Origin: Polytrichum commune
Taxonomy: Eukaryota; Streptophyta; Polytrichopsida; Polytrichales; Polytrichaceae
DNA length: 64,000 nucleotides
Assembly (NCBI GenBank): GCA_950295325.1
Contig: OX485806.1
Coordinates: forward strand, 54,307,169-54,371,168
Direction: 5' to 3'
Shown piece by piece: positions 10,745 to 23,319 of the stretch. Within the stretch, counting starts at the first letter, position 1. Every line of letters begins with the position of its first letter. Below the pieces are notes generated by a model that searched no databases, was not told where the DNA came from, and saw only the letters and a program-made list of their open reading frames with translations. Made by a program: the position numbers and the translations under genes.

Positions 10745-11345
10745 GTTTTGATTGAGGCTCTCAGTTCCAAGAGGGTACAGGCTAGGCGAGACTTGAGTTT
10801 GTTTGATAGGTTGAATGTTTGTTTTGGATGAGGCTCTCGGTTCCGAGAGGGTAGAGGGTATACCAGATTCTTGATAGGTTGAATGTTTGTGTTTTGGTTG
10901 ACGCTCTCGGTTCCGAGAGGGTATGCAAGATTCTTGATAGGTTGAATGTTTGTGTTTTGGTTGAAGCTCTCGGTTCTGAGAGGCTAGAGTGCTAGGCCAG
11001 ATTCTTGATAGGTTGAATGTTTGTTTTGGTTGAGGCTCTCGGTTCCGAGAAGGTAGAGGGTACGTTTGATTCATGGTAGGTTGAATGTGTGTGTTTGGTA
11101 TGAGGCTCTCGGTTTCGAGAGGGTAGAGGGTAGGCGAGACTTAAGTTTGTTTGATAGGTTGAATGTGTGTGTTTGGTATGAGGCTCTTGGGTCCGAGAGG
11201 GTAGAGGATAGGCCAGAATTAAGTTTGTTTGATAGGTTGAATGTTTGTTTTGGATGGGGCTCTCGGTTCCGAGAGGGTAGAGTGTTAGGCTCTTCACACG
11301 AGATTCTAAAGTTTCTTTGCAAGGTTGAATGTTTGTATTCTAGTT
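10745..11345. repeat. Palindromic ~70-bp tandem array, right part
   Basis: About eight units of roughly 65-80 bp with the CTCTCGG-TT-CCGAGAG motif (for example near 10832, 10901, 11034, 11103 and 11259) and the TTGATAGGTTGAATGTTTG spacer. It continues the array of 290-586 and ends some 75 bp before the first recognisable exon of the methyltransferase-like gene. It could be that gene's 5' flank, though nothing here proves a regulatory role. Confidence 0.9.
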
Positions 11346-11421
11346 GAAGGGGGGTAGGCTCTTCATACATCTTTAAGGCTTTGGTTTAATTTGTTTTCTA
11401 TTTGTGCAGGAATCACAAGCT

Positions 11422-14400
11422 ATGGATCTCATTCTATCTGAGGAACCCTCAATAGAGGACCGTAATCTTCAATTGGAGCCTCATGTGTTAGGAGTTGGGA
11501 CCCTAGTTGATGTCTTAGGCGGAGAGGTGTTTCTTTCATAAACTTTTCCTTTGGTTTTCAATCACATCAGGTTCTTTATATTTTTTATTGTTTTGGGCTT
11601 TACCTCATGATTTTCTGTTTACCTTTGTAAAATGATGCAACTATTGCATCTGACTCTTTGCGTCCTCTTGATGAGTCCAATCCAGAGGAGACTGAGCTCT
11701 TGATTCTGAGATCCCAAAAAGAAAACTCCAATGATGTGATTCACCGGGTTCGAATCAAACCTCTTGTTAAGTCACGTTTCTCTATTCCATTGTACCGCTT
11801 GCAATGTCTTCCTCTTGTTCGGCCCATCAGCGAGGTTGATGTCGCTTGGTTGCAAAATGAGTTCGTTATGGGTTACCGTGCCATGTATGTCTCTTTGTAC
11901 AACAACCTTGATAAGGTGCTTCATGTTTCCGATGACATTCGGGCCTCCTGGAGTTCATTATGGCAGGATGCCAATGAGGAGTTTGATTCCATGCTCCAAA
12001 ATGACCCCGACCTTGCTCACTTTGTTGGCAAGATGTTTTTCGTCGGTTGACGACTTGGTGGAGGCACATTAACAAGCATCACTCCATGGACAAAGATTGG
12101 CATATCTCCATAGATTCTATTGTCGTGGACCCGAGAAACTACACCGCCGTCTTCCTTAATGCCATGAATAACATCAACTGGTGAGTTTTTTTTTCTTATT
12201 TATTTCTTGTAGGTCCACGGAGCATGATCATGTCAAGGACAACCTTCCGGCCAAGTTACTCCGCATTCGTACATTTGGGAAAATGAAGCTAGAGGAATTC
12301 AAGGACCTCATTTCCGTCACCGACTACAAGGTGTGCGAGTCCAAAATGGATGAGCATCCTCCTTGGTATCCCCTTACCTTGGACGTCTTCGTCAAATTCT
12401 TGTACAAGGTAATTCTCCCATTATTTATGCTTATGTTTTTTTCTTTTCATTTTTTTTCATTCACTTACATTTTTTTTTGTTTGTTTTCGAGAGAGTTATC
12501 CAACGCAGTAGATAGTGCAAGAAGGTTGTACCATGAGGCTACACCCGAGTCACTCAAATCCGCTCCTGAAATTTGGGACACTATGACAAAGGCCCAAGAT
12601 AGATTTATCAAAAATATTCAGTCTCAAAAGTTTAAGAAGTTCATTTCCGTCGCCCATAAGGATAATGACGAAGATTTCTTCCATGAGGTGCACCTCCTAT
12701 CTCTCTTTTTATTTTGCTTATGCCCTCATCTTTAAAGTCTACTTTATTTATTTTTCTTACATTACAGTTTTCTATGTTGGAGATTGACCGTCATTATTCC
12801 ACCTTCCTCGTCACAGATATGACAATAGAGAAACTCCAAAAGGTGGCAACCACACATGTCGATGCCTCCTTCAAGGCCAAATGGCTTCGGTGGTGAAACT
12901 CTCCCGTCGAGGTCAAAATCAGAAACAAATTCCGCTTTGCTTTTCCTCTCCGAGAGAAAGTCCTTGACAACTGGCTCAACAAAGCTTCTTTCTAGGCATA
13001 GGTACATCTTCAAGTTTTTTTTACCCATTTGTTTATTTTATTCTTTGACATTCCTTACTCGTTCTCTCTCTTGACATAGTTGGAAAAAGGGGTTGAGGCT
13101 GAGATCGCATCATTTGAAAACGAGTGTTCCATCGACATCAACTGGATTTCTACAAAGAATATTTTGCAACCATCCAATTATGTTGAGCATTGAAGGCTCA
13201 TTTTGTGGGACAAGGTTTTCCGGGTGTATTTTGACGACAAGGGAAATTTGAAAATTGTTAAAGGCCTTGATCTCTTGGAGTTCGAGGAAGGCCCCATAGC
13301 TATCCAACGCATCGCTTACCGATAATATTTTGAGTTCTCATTTGGTCTATACTTTTTTTGTTTCCTTTCTACCACCATTTTTTTCTCTTATGTTTAACAT
13401 TTTCCAGGTACATTCACCGTGAGCTTGTTGTGAAGAATCCTCTGCCTCCTTCATCCTTGCCCACTTTCCTCTTAGATTGGATTAATGTCAACTCCAATCT
13501 TTGTGTGTACACGCACATGCAACTTACAAAATTTCCACGCGTGCATTTGGTGGCTGGTGGTTGGTACTTGGATTGTTTTTGTGGATTCGTGTCCAAGGTG
13601 GAAGCAAAACTTTACAACACCCTTGTTAGCTTTGCCCATGAGGTGATTGAATTAGAGGAAGAGTTGGATGAAGATATTCCCGCTCCTCCACCCACTGAGA
13701 AGGATATTATTTTGGTCAAAGACAAGGGCAAGGGTAGGAAGGTTGTTGCCCATGCTTCTTCCCAAGTATCCACTGGTTCTTTCACGAAGGCCTCCGTTCA
13801 ACGCAATTTTGCTCCAGCCACCACTGTGATTGGAAGTTCGACCGCCACTCCTTCTGCCCTTGCCTCCGATCATGTTGCCGTTCCTTCCCATAGCGGTGTC
13901 ACCATCCCCTCCATGCCGCGCAAGAGGAAGGTTGCCGCACCGGATACATCCGCAACTTCTTCCGAGAAGTCGTCTTCTCTCTCTTTGATTGAGAATGTCG
14001 ACATGGGGGAGCTCATAGAGGATCTCATGCGGACCAAGATCCCCCCTCCGGCCTACCGTCGCATCCAAGAATTCCTTACTAAGGTTTGTGCGACATTCTC
14101 TTGTTTTTCCATTCACTCCATATAATTCAACACTGGTTTTTTCTAATTTTCTTTGCATTTTTTCTTTGCAGGTTGGAGTAGGCCGTACTCGTCCAAATAC
14201 CAAGCCTAAGATTCACACAAGGATTGATCTACTCTTTGCAGATGTGCTCGAGAACCTCCGTGTGCCGAGCATCTTATCCTTATCGTCGGATGTTTCTTAG
14301 TGGAACAAGCGATTTTCTACATACTTTGAGGTTTTATTTGCCTTTGCAAATGCCAACCTCTATGATGACGGCGTCTCTGTACATACGCCGCTAATTCTGA

Positions 14401-15515
14401 TGCACCTAGATCAATTCTCAACTGGACACACACTCAAGAATTCTACGTTGCCGAAAACTGGTTTGGCATGAATGACCTCGATCTCCAATCGCCCATTAAT
14501 CCTTTCGAGTTGGTAATTCTTTTGTAGCCTAATAATTTTTTTTTAATTTTTTTTCCTTACATTTCTGTATTCCTAATTCTACCGTTCACATTTGGTGCAG
14601 ACTCGCAAGTTCTTCATCAAGGTGCTCGTGCGTAATGAATCTGTTTTGAATGTCCGGACCTCGAACTTCAAAGGTATGGGTTACAATCTCAAGAGAGATG
14701 GTTGGCTCAACAGCTTCGCCAATGCGAAGAATCAGTCGATGAGGGAAGACAGGGTGCCTTGGAAAGGTGCTCGTGAAAAACGCCCCGAATTCTTTTCCAT
14801 CATTTTCTTTGCCCTCACGAACAATGACGACATTATCATGAATTGGCAATGTGGCGTTGGTTGGTTTTTCATCTCCTTGTTTTTCATGTCTTTGTTTTTT
14901 AATGTTTTATTATTTTTATATTTGTTCCATTTCCCATTCATTTCCTTATACTTACCTTCTTGCATTTTGTTGCTATAGGAGGTTCCGTCATTGCATGCCG
15001 CTCCATTCAACGCCATATTATGGCGCTTGAGTTGGACATCGACATCTTCAAGTCCATCCTCCTTCCCATGCATGAGCCTAAGCAAGAACACAATTCTGAG
15101 CATGTTGCCCCTCAACGAGGGTCGGTTTTTGCTCCTCCTCCCCGGAAGATGGCGAAGTACAATTTTGATTTTCTGTGTGCGTAAGTTCGTTATTGGCTTC
15201 TAATTTGCATGCTTGCATTTCTATCTTCTGGGATCGGAATTTTTGGCTTGTGCTCATTTTTTTGTTTTCTTGTCTTATATGTTTATAGTTCAAATTGAGA
15301 GCCCGATTTGTGTCCTTAATGCGGACATGTTTGCAACCCCTTCGACGACGTTTGAGCTCCCTTTGTATGCTGTTGACCTTGCCCATCTTTTGGCGGAAGC
15401 ACCGTCCCCACCTCCTAGTCGCACCCACCCTTTCAACAAACTAGTATTGGATTTCGTAGACATAGAGGCCGAGAAGGGCGAGGATAGTGATAGACATGGT
15501 AATCCAAGTTGTTGA
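11422..15515 (+). pseudogene. ParB-like / N4-N6 DNA methyltransferase gene, decayed
   Basis: Exons by splice signals: 11422-11526, about 11634-12180, 12213-12408, about 12491-12687, 12768-13001, 13080-13321, 13408-14083, 14172-14512, 14601-14859, 14979-15180, 15289-15515. Exon 2 ends in 'FFV..RRLTTWWRHINKHH', resembling the GNHR box of ParB/Srx-fold proteins. Exon 7 has a low-complexity linker with basic PRKRK. Exons 9-10 give 'RPEFF...TNNDDIIMNWQ' and 'GGSVIACRSIQRHIMALELD', matching motif I and flanks of PF01555-type amino-methyltransferases (RPxxLL...DIVLDPFxGSG...GRxxIGxExD). ParB-methylase fusions are known from bacteria and phages. Lesions: deletion in the GNHR box (12040-12048), frame break at 12491, TGA 12894, TGA 13192, AT for GT donor at 13322, TAG 14298, frameshift near 14424. 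No (D/N/S)PP(Y/W) motif is visible. Confidence 0.6.
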
Positions 15516-18500
15516 CTGTGCCTCGTGCGTTTGGAACCTCCATCTTATATGTATTGTTTATGTTTAAGTTTTTTATAAGTTCATTTGTTGACTTTTCATG
15601 TACTTTTTGCAAACCCCATTCAACTCTTTCATCTTATGTTGTTGTTTGATTTCAATTGTTGACATCAGCCCTAATTTAACCCTTAACCTTTTGAAAACTA
15701 CAATACAAGATCCTTGATAACAAATACATTCTTCCACTCCTTCACGTTCTATTTGTTTCTCGAATTAGATTGTGTTAAAAAATCCACGGGAATGGGGTCA
15801 TTTTTCAACAAATTGAATTTAAAGTATCTCCAAAATCCACAGTCATAGGCACAGTCATTTCCTTTTATGAAAATCGCCCACCATAATTCAAATTTTTTGC
15901 TCTCCGCTCACAAAACTAAGTTTCCCTTACAGAGGCCATGAACATGTATATAGGAAAACACCTAAGAGGATGCATGTCGAAGACACTAAGGCAGTTGACA
16001 CTAACATACCGGACGCCAAGTGTGCCTCTAACGCATGGTAACAACCATACAAACCTCCAATAGTAGTCACAAAAAAAACTCCTGTCAATGACATCAATCT
16101 TGAGGCCAACCATACCTCATATCGGAACCCACAACAATTGCAAGAAAAACTCCTACGTTGCATGTACCACCATTTGCAATGCCTTGCATGAGATCTTCTT
16201 CTAGCCACCTTTGCTAGAGGTCAGCCATATTACCACCCAAATCATGAAGATCAACATCATCATGAAGTGTGTAATTTAAATTTTTTTTCATCTCAATGTT
16301 CATACGCAATGTGTTTGCATTGAAGTATCTCATGTTTGTGAAAATTGTATCAAAGAATACATTGGAGATGTTTTCCATCTCAATGTCATGGGGATTCATC
16401 ATGCTTTTTCATATGAAAATGGCCCTTTGCACATCCATGCCTACAAACCTCAAGAAAATAACCTATCTGTTAGAAGGACGTTCATCCCATCCCAAATAAA
16501 AATGAAGTGTTTTGTTCAACACCTGTAGACAACCAAAAAATCTTTCACTGCCATTTGGAAATGATTGTATGTCAATGTACCCCCTTGCTCAATAGAATAA
16601 AACTCAGCCATACGTTCGTCTTCAATGAACTTCCTCCCAATGTCAATATCTATTCCTCCCACCACAATTGTCACCAAAGTTTCAAAATACTTGAAAGAAA
16701 AACGTGTTTGCTTTTGAGCTTGCAATCAAAAAACTCTTGCATCCTTGGGGCCATGGTTGATATGAAAACAATGCAATGAAATGTTGTGCTACAAATCAAT
16801 GGCCACAATATATCCCATGTAGACATAGAAGGCAAATAAATTGGAATAGTTCAACGACGACTTTGCTCTACCCACACATGGTTGCCTTCCACCCTAGATA
16901 GTCAATGTTGCAAGACCATAGCCCACCACTTGTACTCCACAAATAGCCAACATGGCTCCATTTATCTCCCACATGTCACCATCCACAAAAACTTTATGCC
17001 CCTTTCCTAGCCTATCACGTAAATGTTGGCCCCCAACCCCCAACCAATGCGCCCAAGCAAGTCTTACTTATTTGTGAGTTGATTTGAGATTCAAAATTGT
17101 TTTTTTAATGAAAGAAACATTTTGGCATCTGGAGATGATTTGAATGGAGGTTTGCTTAAAAAACCAACCATAATTTAATTTCTAGATTATTGCCTTTCAA
17201 GACGACTATTGACATTCTTATCAATCCTTTGCATAGAATTATACTATTTAAATTTAGATTGTGAATAGAGATGCCTATTCTCAATTATGACCTCATCGGC
17301 ATCCTATACGATATTGGAATTTCGATCAAGTTGGGATGAAATTTTAATTAGATCAAAACCAATAATACCATCACACATGTCTAGGTTTTGAGTGCTAAAA
17401 TGAAGAGGAGTGAGCGGTTAGAATGAGAGGTAATGGCAAACTCTTGACATTGGTGATATGTTTGGGCCAACTTTTGGTTATAAAAATCCATAGTAATCCA
17501 ATTTAAGGAATGAAAATATCATTTTTTTTGCAATCATCATGAATTTTTTTACACGGGAGAAATTTGCACTACCTTACATTTCTCCAAATTTGGCACAAAA
17601 TTTATTAAGTAATTGGTTATAGGCGCCTCATTTCTATACAATTGGATTTGTCAATAAACTTTAGATCTTCAGTAATGGTAGCAAAAAATGAGGTCACATT
17701 TTCTAGGCGGTTTTGAAGGAAATTAAGCATAGGAAGTTAAGGGTTAAACAAAATTTTCTTTATGATGGGCCTATTGTTTGCCTTGAAAATGTTTCATTTA
17801 AGGGTTAGTTTCCATGTAGTCCACTTGCCCACCATAATCTGGTTAAAGTCTAGATTTCACCTAGTGGCATGTATATTTTCATTTAAAATTTGGTGGGCAA
17901 GCGGCCTACATGAAATCCACACCTAAGTAGAGTAAGCACCTATCCTATCTCCCTACTATATGTATTTTGACCTTGTCACCGATTCCATTTTTTTTGGTAC
18001 CAAGGTTATAATAAGTTGGTATGCTGCAAATGCCTATGTAGTAGCTCTAAGGTATGTTAGTACTCACCATTGTCGCTTCACCCTTATCTCAATGGTTGTA
18101 TTTAGGGTCCTCTTTTCTTCCTTGGGATTATCTATAACAAGGGAAGCTAGCATGTGAGCCATGAGCGAAGAGCAATGAGCAGTAAAATGTGAGTACTAAG
18201 GAATATTATATAAGTTGAACTATCATCTTTAGTAAGTTTTGACATAAATTAAAATTCATTATTACATGAAAAAAATATTGGTTAGCGTGGCAAAAAAACA
18301 CTAGACCTATTACCAAGGATTGTTTGGATTGCATATCATGATTATAGGTTCTTTATTCACATGTGAACATATGTTATAAAATTCACACCGTCATTCAATG
18401 CCAACTTTAACATTTATAAAGCCTATACCTAACCATCATCCATCCCGATATACTTATCATTACTCACCACACTAGCAAGCTCAAGTAGACGCATGAATGA

Positions 18501-18700
18501 ACTAATTTGTGGTGTAGTCAACCTTACAGAAAAATTGTAAACATAATACAAATGTTTGCATGAAAATCCATTGAACCCTTATCCTCACTACCAAAGAGGA
18601 CATTCTTATAAAGTTTGGGCAACTGCAATGTGGAATATCAACTCTGGACATAAGATATGTTTTTTTTTATCCTTGGAGACAATTGTTATAATTCCTTCAC
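15516..18700. other. AT-rich region without recognised gene
   Basis: Only short frames occur. Reverse-strand frames at 16214-16402 and 16516-16725 ('FIEDERMAEFYSIEQGGTL') read like remnants of one protein, broken by several stops; I do not recognise the family. The rest appears non-coding. Confidence 0.4.
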
Positions 18701-18718
18701 CAAGTTACAGAATGGCAA

Positions 18719-21490
18719 TTACAATGACCACATAATGCCCATCCATTTATGTAAAGCGCTCTCCCATGTATCTTGTATTCCAATGTAGGTGCACATGGGT
18801 TGCATTGCATTATCTTTGAAAAATTGGTACTCCAATTTTAAAAGCAAACAAAAATACGCCCATGGGATGAAGAAGTTCGGCGTAATACCCAATTGATGGC
18901 GGGGAGACACTACCTCCCATTGTTGTAACTAAAACCTTGGGTCCTCCAATTGAAAAACCTCCTCCCATGAAAGGTTAATGCCAACATTCATTATCCATGT
19001 GGATAGAATGTTGGACCAATCAAACACCCATTTCTTGTTTCCCTTCACGCATCAATTAATGTTGTCACTGCAAAACCAAAAATTACACAAAATGTGGTTG
19101 TTGGACATATTTTCTTCATTCCAATGTAATTGATACGAGAATGCCATGTGTGCCCTACTAACTTTGGCCTTGCACAAATGTCTTGTGTTTGCCCACAAAA
19201 CCTAATACTGTCTATTGGACGAATAAAACAACCAAGAAATGTGCCAATGGGATTCTAGGCATTCCCACTCCAACACTTGTGTAATGTGTGCCACTTCATT
19301 GTCAATTGGTTTCAAACGACCCTTGATTTTGGCCGTTTTAGATATTGTGTTCAATCAAAAGATTGAATAATTGATTTTGTCTAAGCAATGAGATTTGTAT
19401 TTGGATTGATAGGGCAAGTTCAATTTTTTTTTTGTTGATCCAAACAATTATGACCCCTCCAATGCACAGTCTTTTGTGTTCGTTTCTTGGGCTTCGGTGC
19501 ATGATTTCATGGCTTCAACCAAAAGCTTAAAGTCTCTTGTGTATATTGTAGCTTCTAATTTCAAACTTGCATGGTTAGGGCCTTTACCATATGAAAAACC
19601 TTTCATCCAACTGTAGTTATTGGCAATTTGCAAGAAAACCCAGATTATGTTGCCAATGGTGGCATCGTAGAAACATGTCATATTGTTTCCAAATTGTTGA
19701 AGCCATTTGGAATGCATAGTTTCTACAAGATTGAATGAGGGAATCTCAACACGATCCTCCAAAGTTAGATCATGCTTGAGAAAAAAAAATCAAACCACAA
19801 AAAAAAACCTTAAGTATGATTAGCAATGGGATGAATACAAACAATGATGTAGGGACAGAGGTGGTGGATGAGTGAATGGGGGACTTACTATGAACATTTG
19901 TCCACCCCATTAGGCATAACATTAATGCCAAGATTCCAATCCCTCGGACAAATTGAACATGTGTTTCTTTGTTTCGGCTCTTGATGACAACAACCAAGCC
20001 CAAATTACATGGTATTTGATATCAAACTTTTCCAAACTCTTGGCATCTTTGTATTCTTTGCAGGGTTGTTTGTGTTGGAACTGTAAAAAAGGACAAATGT
20101 GCTTTTGGGTGATTTTGTCAAGGTTGGTAGGCTAGTGGAAAAGACAAGTATGATCGTGCCCCTCCATATGAATTGGAGGGTCTCCACATCCATAAATCTT
20201 CCTCATAGCAATCCAATTTTCTTGGGCATTATTTGCCATGAAACCTTTGAGGTTCACACTCAAAATTACAATTTTTTGCATTATAACATTAAGAATCTCT
20301 TGGAAAATCATATGGTAATGTCCATTCTCATATTGCATATAGCAACAAGCTATTGTGAAGTCCTTGCAATATGAGTTTTCATAGACATGAGTGCCACTGT
20401 AGTCATGTACAAAGGCGCTTCACATGATTAAACATGATCCATGAATTTCCATGTTGCCCCCAATTTGAAATATTTTCATTAGGTTAATGCCATCTCCAAG
20501 GAGATTGTTTGACACCTTGAAAACAAAAGTTTTTTTATTTTGGTTGCCTTGGAGATATACTATCGTGGAATTTTTTTAAATTGGTGTGGTCCTTCAACGC
20601 CATGATACTATGTAGTGAATCTATTCCATTTCGAATGAACCATTTAAATCTTGACAAAAATAAATTCTACAATTGGGGGACGTAAAGGCGGAAATTCTAT
20701 CCATGACCACCTCTAATGTGGCCATGCAAATAGTTTTCTCTTGCAAGATGTGTTTTAGCAAGTAATTTGCTACAAATTGTTTGTTTGTTGCCATAAAATA
20801 GCAATTTTTTTTGCATTAGGTGTTTTGCTCACTTCTCTTGCAATTCATTGATAAACCATGTTGATGAATTCATGAGATATCCCTCAAGAAATTGGGTGTT
20901 TATGAACTCCCATATGTAAACATGCACAAGACATCCCAGGTGTTGTAGAATGTACATAAGAAAACTGGCCCCACATACATCTATGCAAGCAAATGCTACA
21001 TGACAAACCTTGTAGTGTAGCTTCAAATGATAAAGAGGATCCAAATCCACACAAAATGTAGAAATTGTGATGCTTAACCATTCATTGTTCTTGCAATGTC
21101 GTCAATTCTTCTATTGGTAGTTGCATTTGTCATTCAAGCACACCACATGACCGGCACAAGAGGAACGTCAAATTGTTAATCCAAACTCATTTTGGATATT
21201 TGTGGTTATTGTTGTGCACCATGCATGGTTGCCGTATATTTTATCCAAGCCATTCATCCCCATGCCATAGGTACTAGGGACACCAATGCTTAATGGAGGC
21301 AAGATATGAAGGACATCACCACCAAAAGACAAATGCAAGTAAGTGACATTGTTGACGTCAATTGTATCAAGGTCAATGTGAGATGTGAAAGAAGCAGTCT
21401 TCATCATTAATCCAATGTCAAAAAAAGATGTATCAGCCAAATCTACTAATGGCAGTATATTATCTTTGAAGACGTTGTGCACCATCATGC
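18719..21490 (-). pseudogene. Degenerate transposase-derived gene
   Basis: Several reverse-strand pieces line up from high to low coordinate. Near 21185-21060 the frame gives 'CAGHVVCLNDKC', a Cys/His cluster after 'NIQNEFGLTI' that resembles the GCM/WRKY- or FLYWCH-like finger at the N-terminus of some MULE-type proteins. Near 20340-20130 it gives 'AQENWIAMRKIYG' followed by 'HDHTCLFHW', similar to the Asp...Cys-x2-His core of MULE transposases. Near 19760-19450 is a longer frame, 'VEIPSFNLVETMHSKWLQQ'. Stops separate all pieces. Assignment to MULE-like elements is inference; the family may be a lineage-specific transposon. No terminal repeats were found. Confidence 0.4.
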
Positions 21491-23319
21491 CTTAAATCCC
21501 ATGTTCAATTTCCATATTACAAAGAGGGAGATGAATGATGTGGTCTTTGATTCATTGGTCAACAACACTGTGGATGCATCCTTGATAATCTCCAACATGC
21601 CTATCACACTATATGACACAACCAACAATCTCCAATGATAGCATGTTTCCATTCTGGCATTTTGGATGAGTAAAATTTTAACGACCTTTCCAATCGTTTT
21701 GGAACAATTTTTGTCTAATGTACAATGTATTGGCACAATAATTCAATTTCAAGCATAGCAACACCTCCTCTACTACCTTTGTCCCATCTTTGTTCAAAGG
21801 TTAAGTAAAATACACCGCACAACGGATAGCTCAAAGCGTTGCCATGTTGTTGAAGCAAAAACAACAAAAATGTTGCCTTGGAATTTAGACCACAAAGAAA
21901 TACTAAAATGAAAGGAAATCAATAATTATAGTGGAAGAAACAAATGACATCCCCAATTTTGTATTTAGGCTCACCCAATATAGTATGGTGGTGGTGCAAA
22001 TGACACCTATAAAATGTGTTAGAATAAGACAACAATGTCATCCAGTATGGGTTTATAATAATGGTAAGAATCTAATCCAAGTCAATTGTGCATGTTTTAC
22101 ATTATAACCGTACTCATAACAATAAAGAAAAAATTGTCCATTGGAATACTTGCAAGACATTCACAACACCTAAGAAAATATAACAACAAATTTTTTTAAT
22201 TTCATTTTGTGAGTGTTGAACAATGCTAGTGAAAGATGCTAGAGGGCATGCAAGTGCTAGAACATGTTATGCAACCTCAAAGGTAGAAAAAAAAGATGAA
22301 ATGTTTGTTTCGATATTCAAGTATTGGCAATTACGACAAACCAAAATGAAAAACAAAAACCCAAGCTTTCATAATGCAACATTTCAAACACAAAAGGGAT
22401 AGTATTATATGGATCGGAAGAGGATGGGGACTTTGAACAATGCAATATTGTTGGTGGCAATCCTAATGATGTTGTAAATGATAGCTTGAAAGATGCCATT
22501 GATGCAAATGAAGACGTCAACACACAAACATAGGTAACAACCACATGAACATGTGCAATATGTAAATATTTTGTCAAAATGACATAATTTTGCCAATTAC
22601 TTGGGGGTCTATGTGGTCATACAAAATGCAAGTTTTAAGGTTTTGGCCTTTATTTGAAAAATGCTCAACTGAAGAGGTGGTTGCATGGGGGCTCCCGAGG
22701 GTGGATAGAAAGACAAACTTGCGGAAGATTATGAGGGAGATACAAGGGAAGAGGATGGCAAAATAGATGTGGAGGAGCTGGATCTTGTGATCCCTTCACA
22801 AAAACCATTAAATGAAGAAGAAAAACAATTAAAGAGATCTCATCGGAAGTTTGTCTCCAAAACATCTGATTTGGAGGAGGACAACTCCACATTCAAACAA
22901 GCAAAGGTGCGTATATCTTACATAATGTTTTTGGAAACTATCGTGCAGATTTAAGTAAAAGATTGGATACATGTAGTGGATTTGTTCCATCCATTTATGA
23001 TGGTTTTACATCCATGTGAAGGAATGGGGAGTCCAAGAAGACCATGTAGCCTTTCTTATTTGTTGGGATTCAAATTTGTGTTTGGATGTGTGTAATGGGG
23101 GTGAATACAAATGCTAGCCTCCTTTTTAGCCATATCATTTGCTCATGAGCATGCCAAGGATTGCGGATTCCAAAGGATCTTGTAGTCCTTAATTTTTTCA
23201 TTCAAAATTTGTGTATGCTCATGTTTATTTTCAATTCAAATTTAAGGGGAATTATAGAATATGGAAATAAAGGCCTCTTATCCATATTTACAGATGTCCT
23301 TGTCATATTGGGACATAGA
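21491..23319. other. No recognised gene
   Basis: AT-rich sequence with short frames. A + strand frame at 22769-22954 ('DLVIPSQKPLNEEEKQL') could be the N-terminal part of the ParB-like fragment downstream, but I cannot link them. Nothing else is recognisable. Confidence 0.35.

Noticed and set aside
290-11345. CRISPR-like array of palindromic repeats
   Set aside because: The whole ~70-bp unit repeats rather than short repeats with unique spacers, and the genome is plant nuclear.
10992-11370. Reverse-strand ORFs rich in repeated 'NREP' and 'TFNLS'
   Set aside because: They translate the tandem array and have no independent support.
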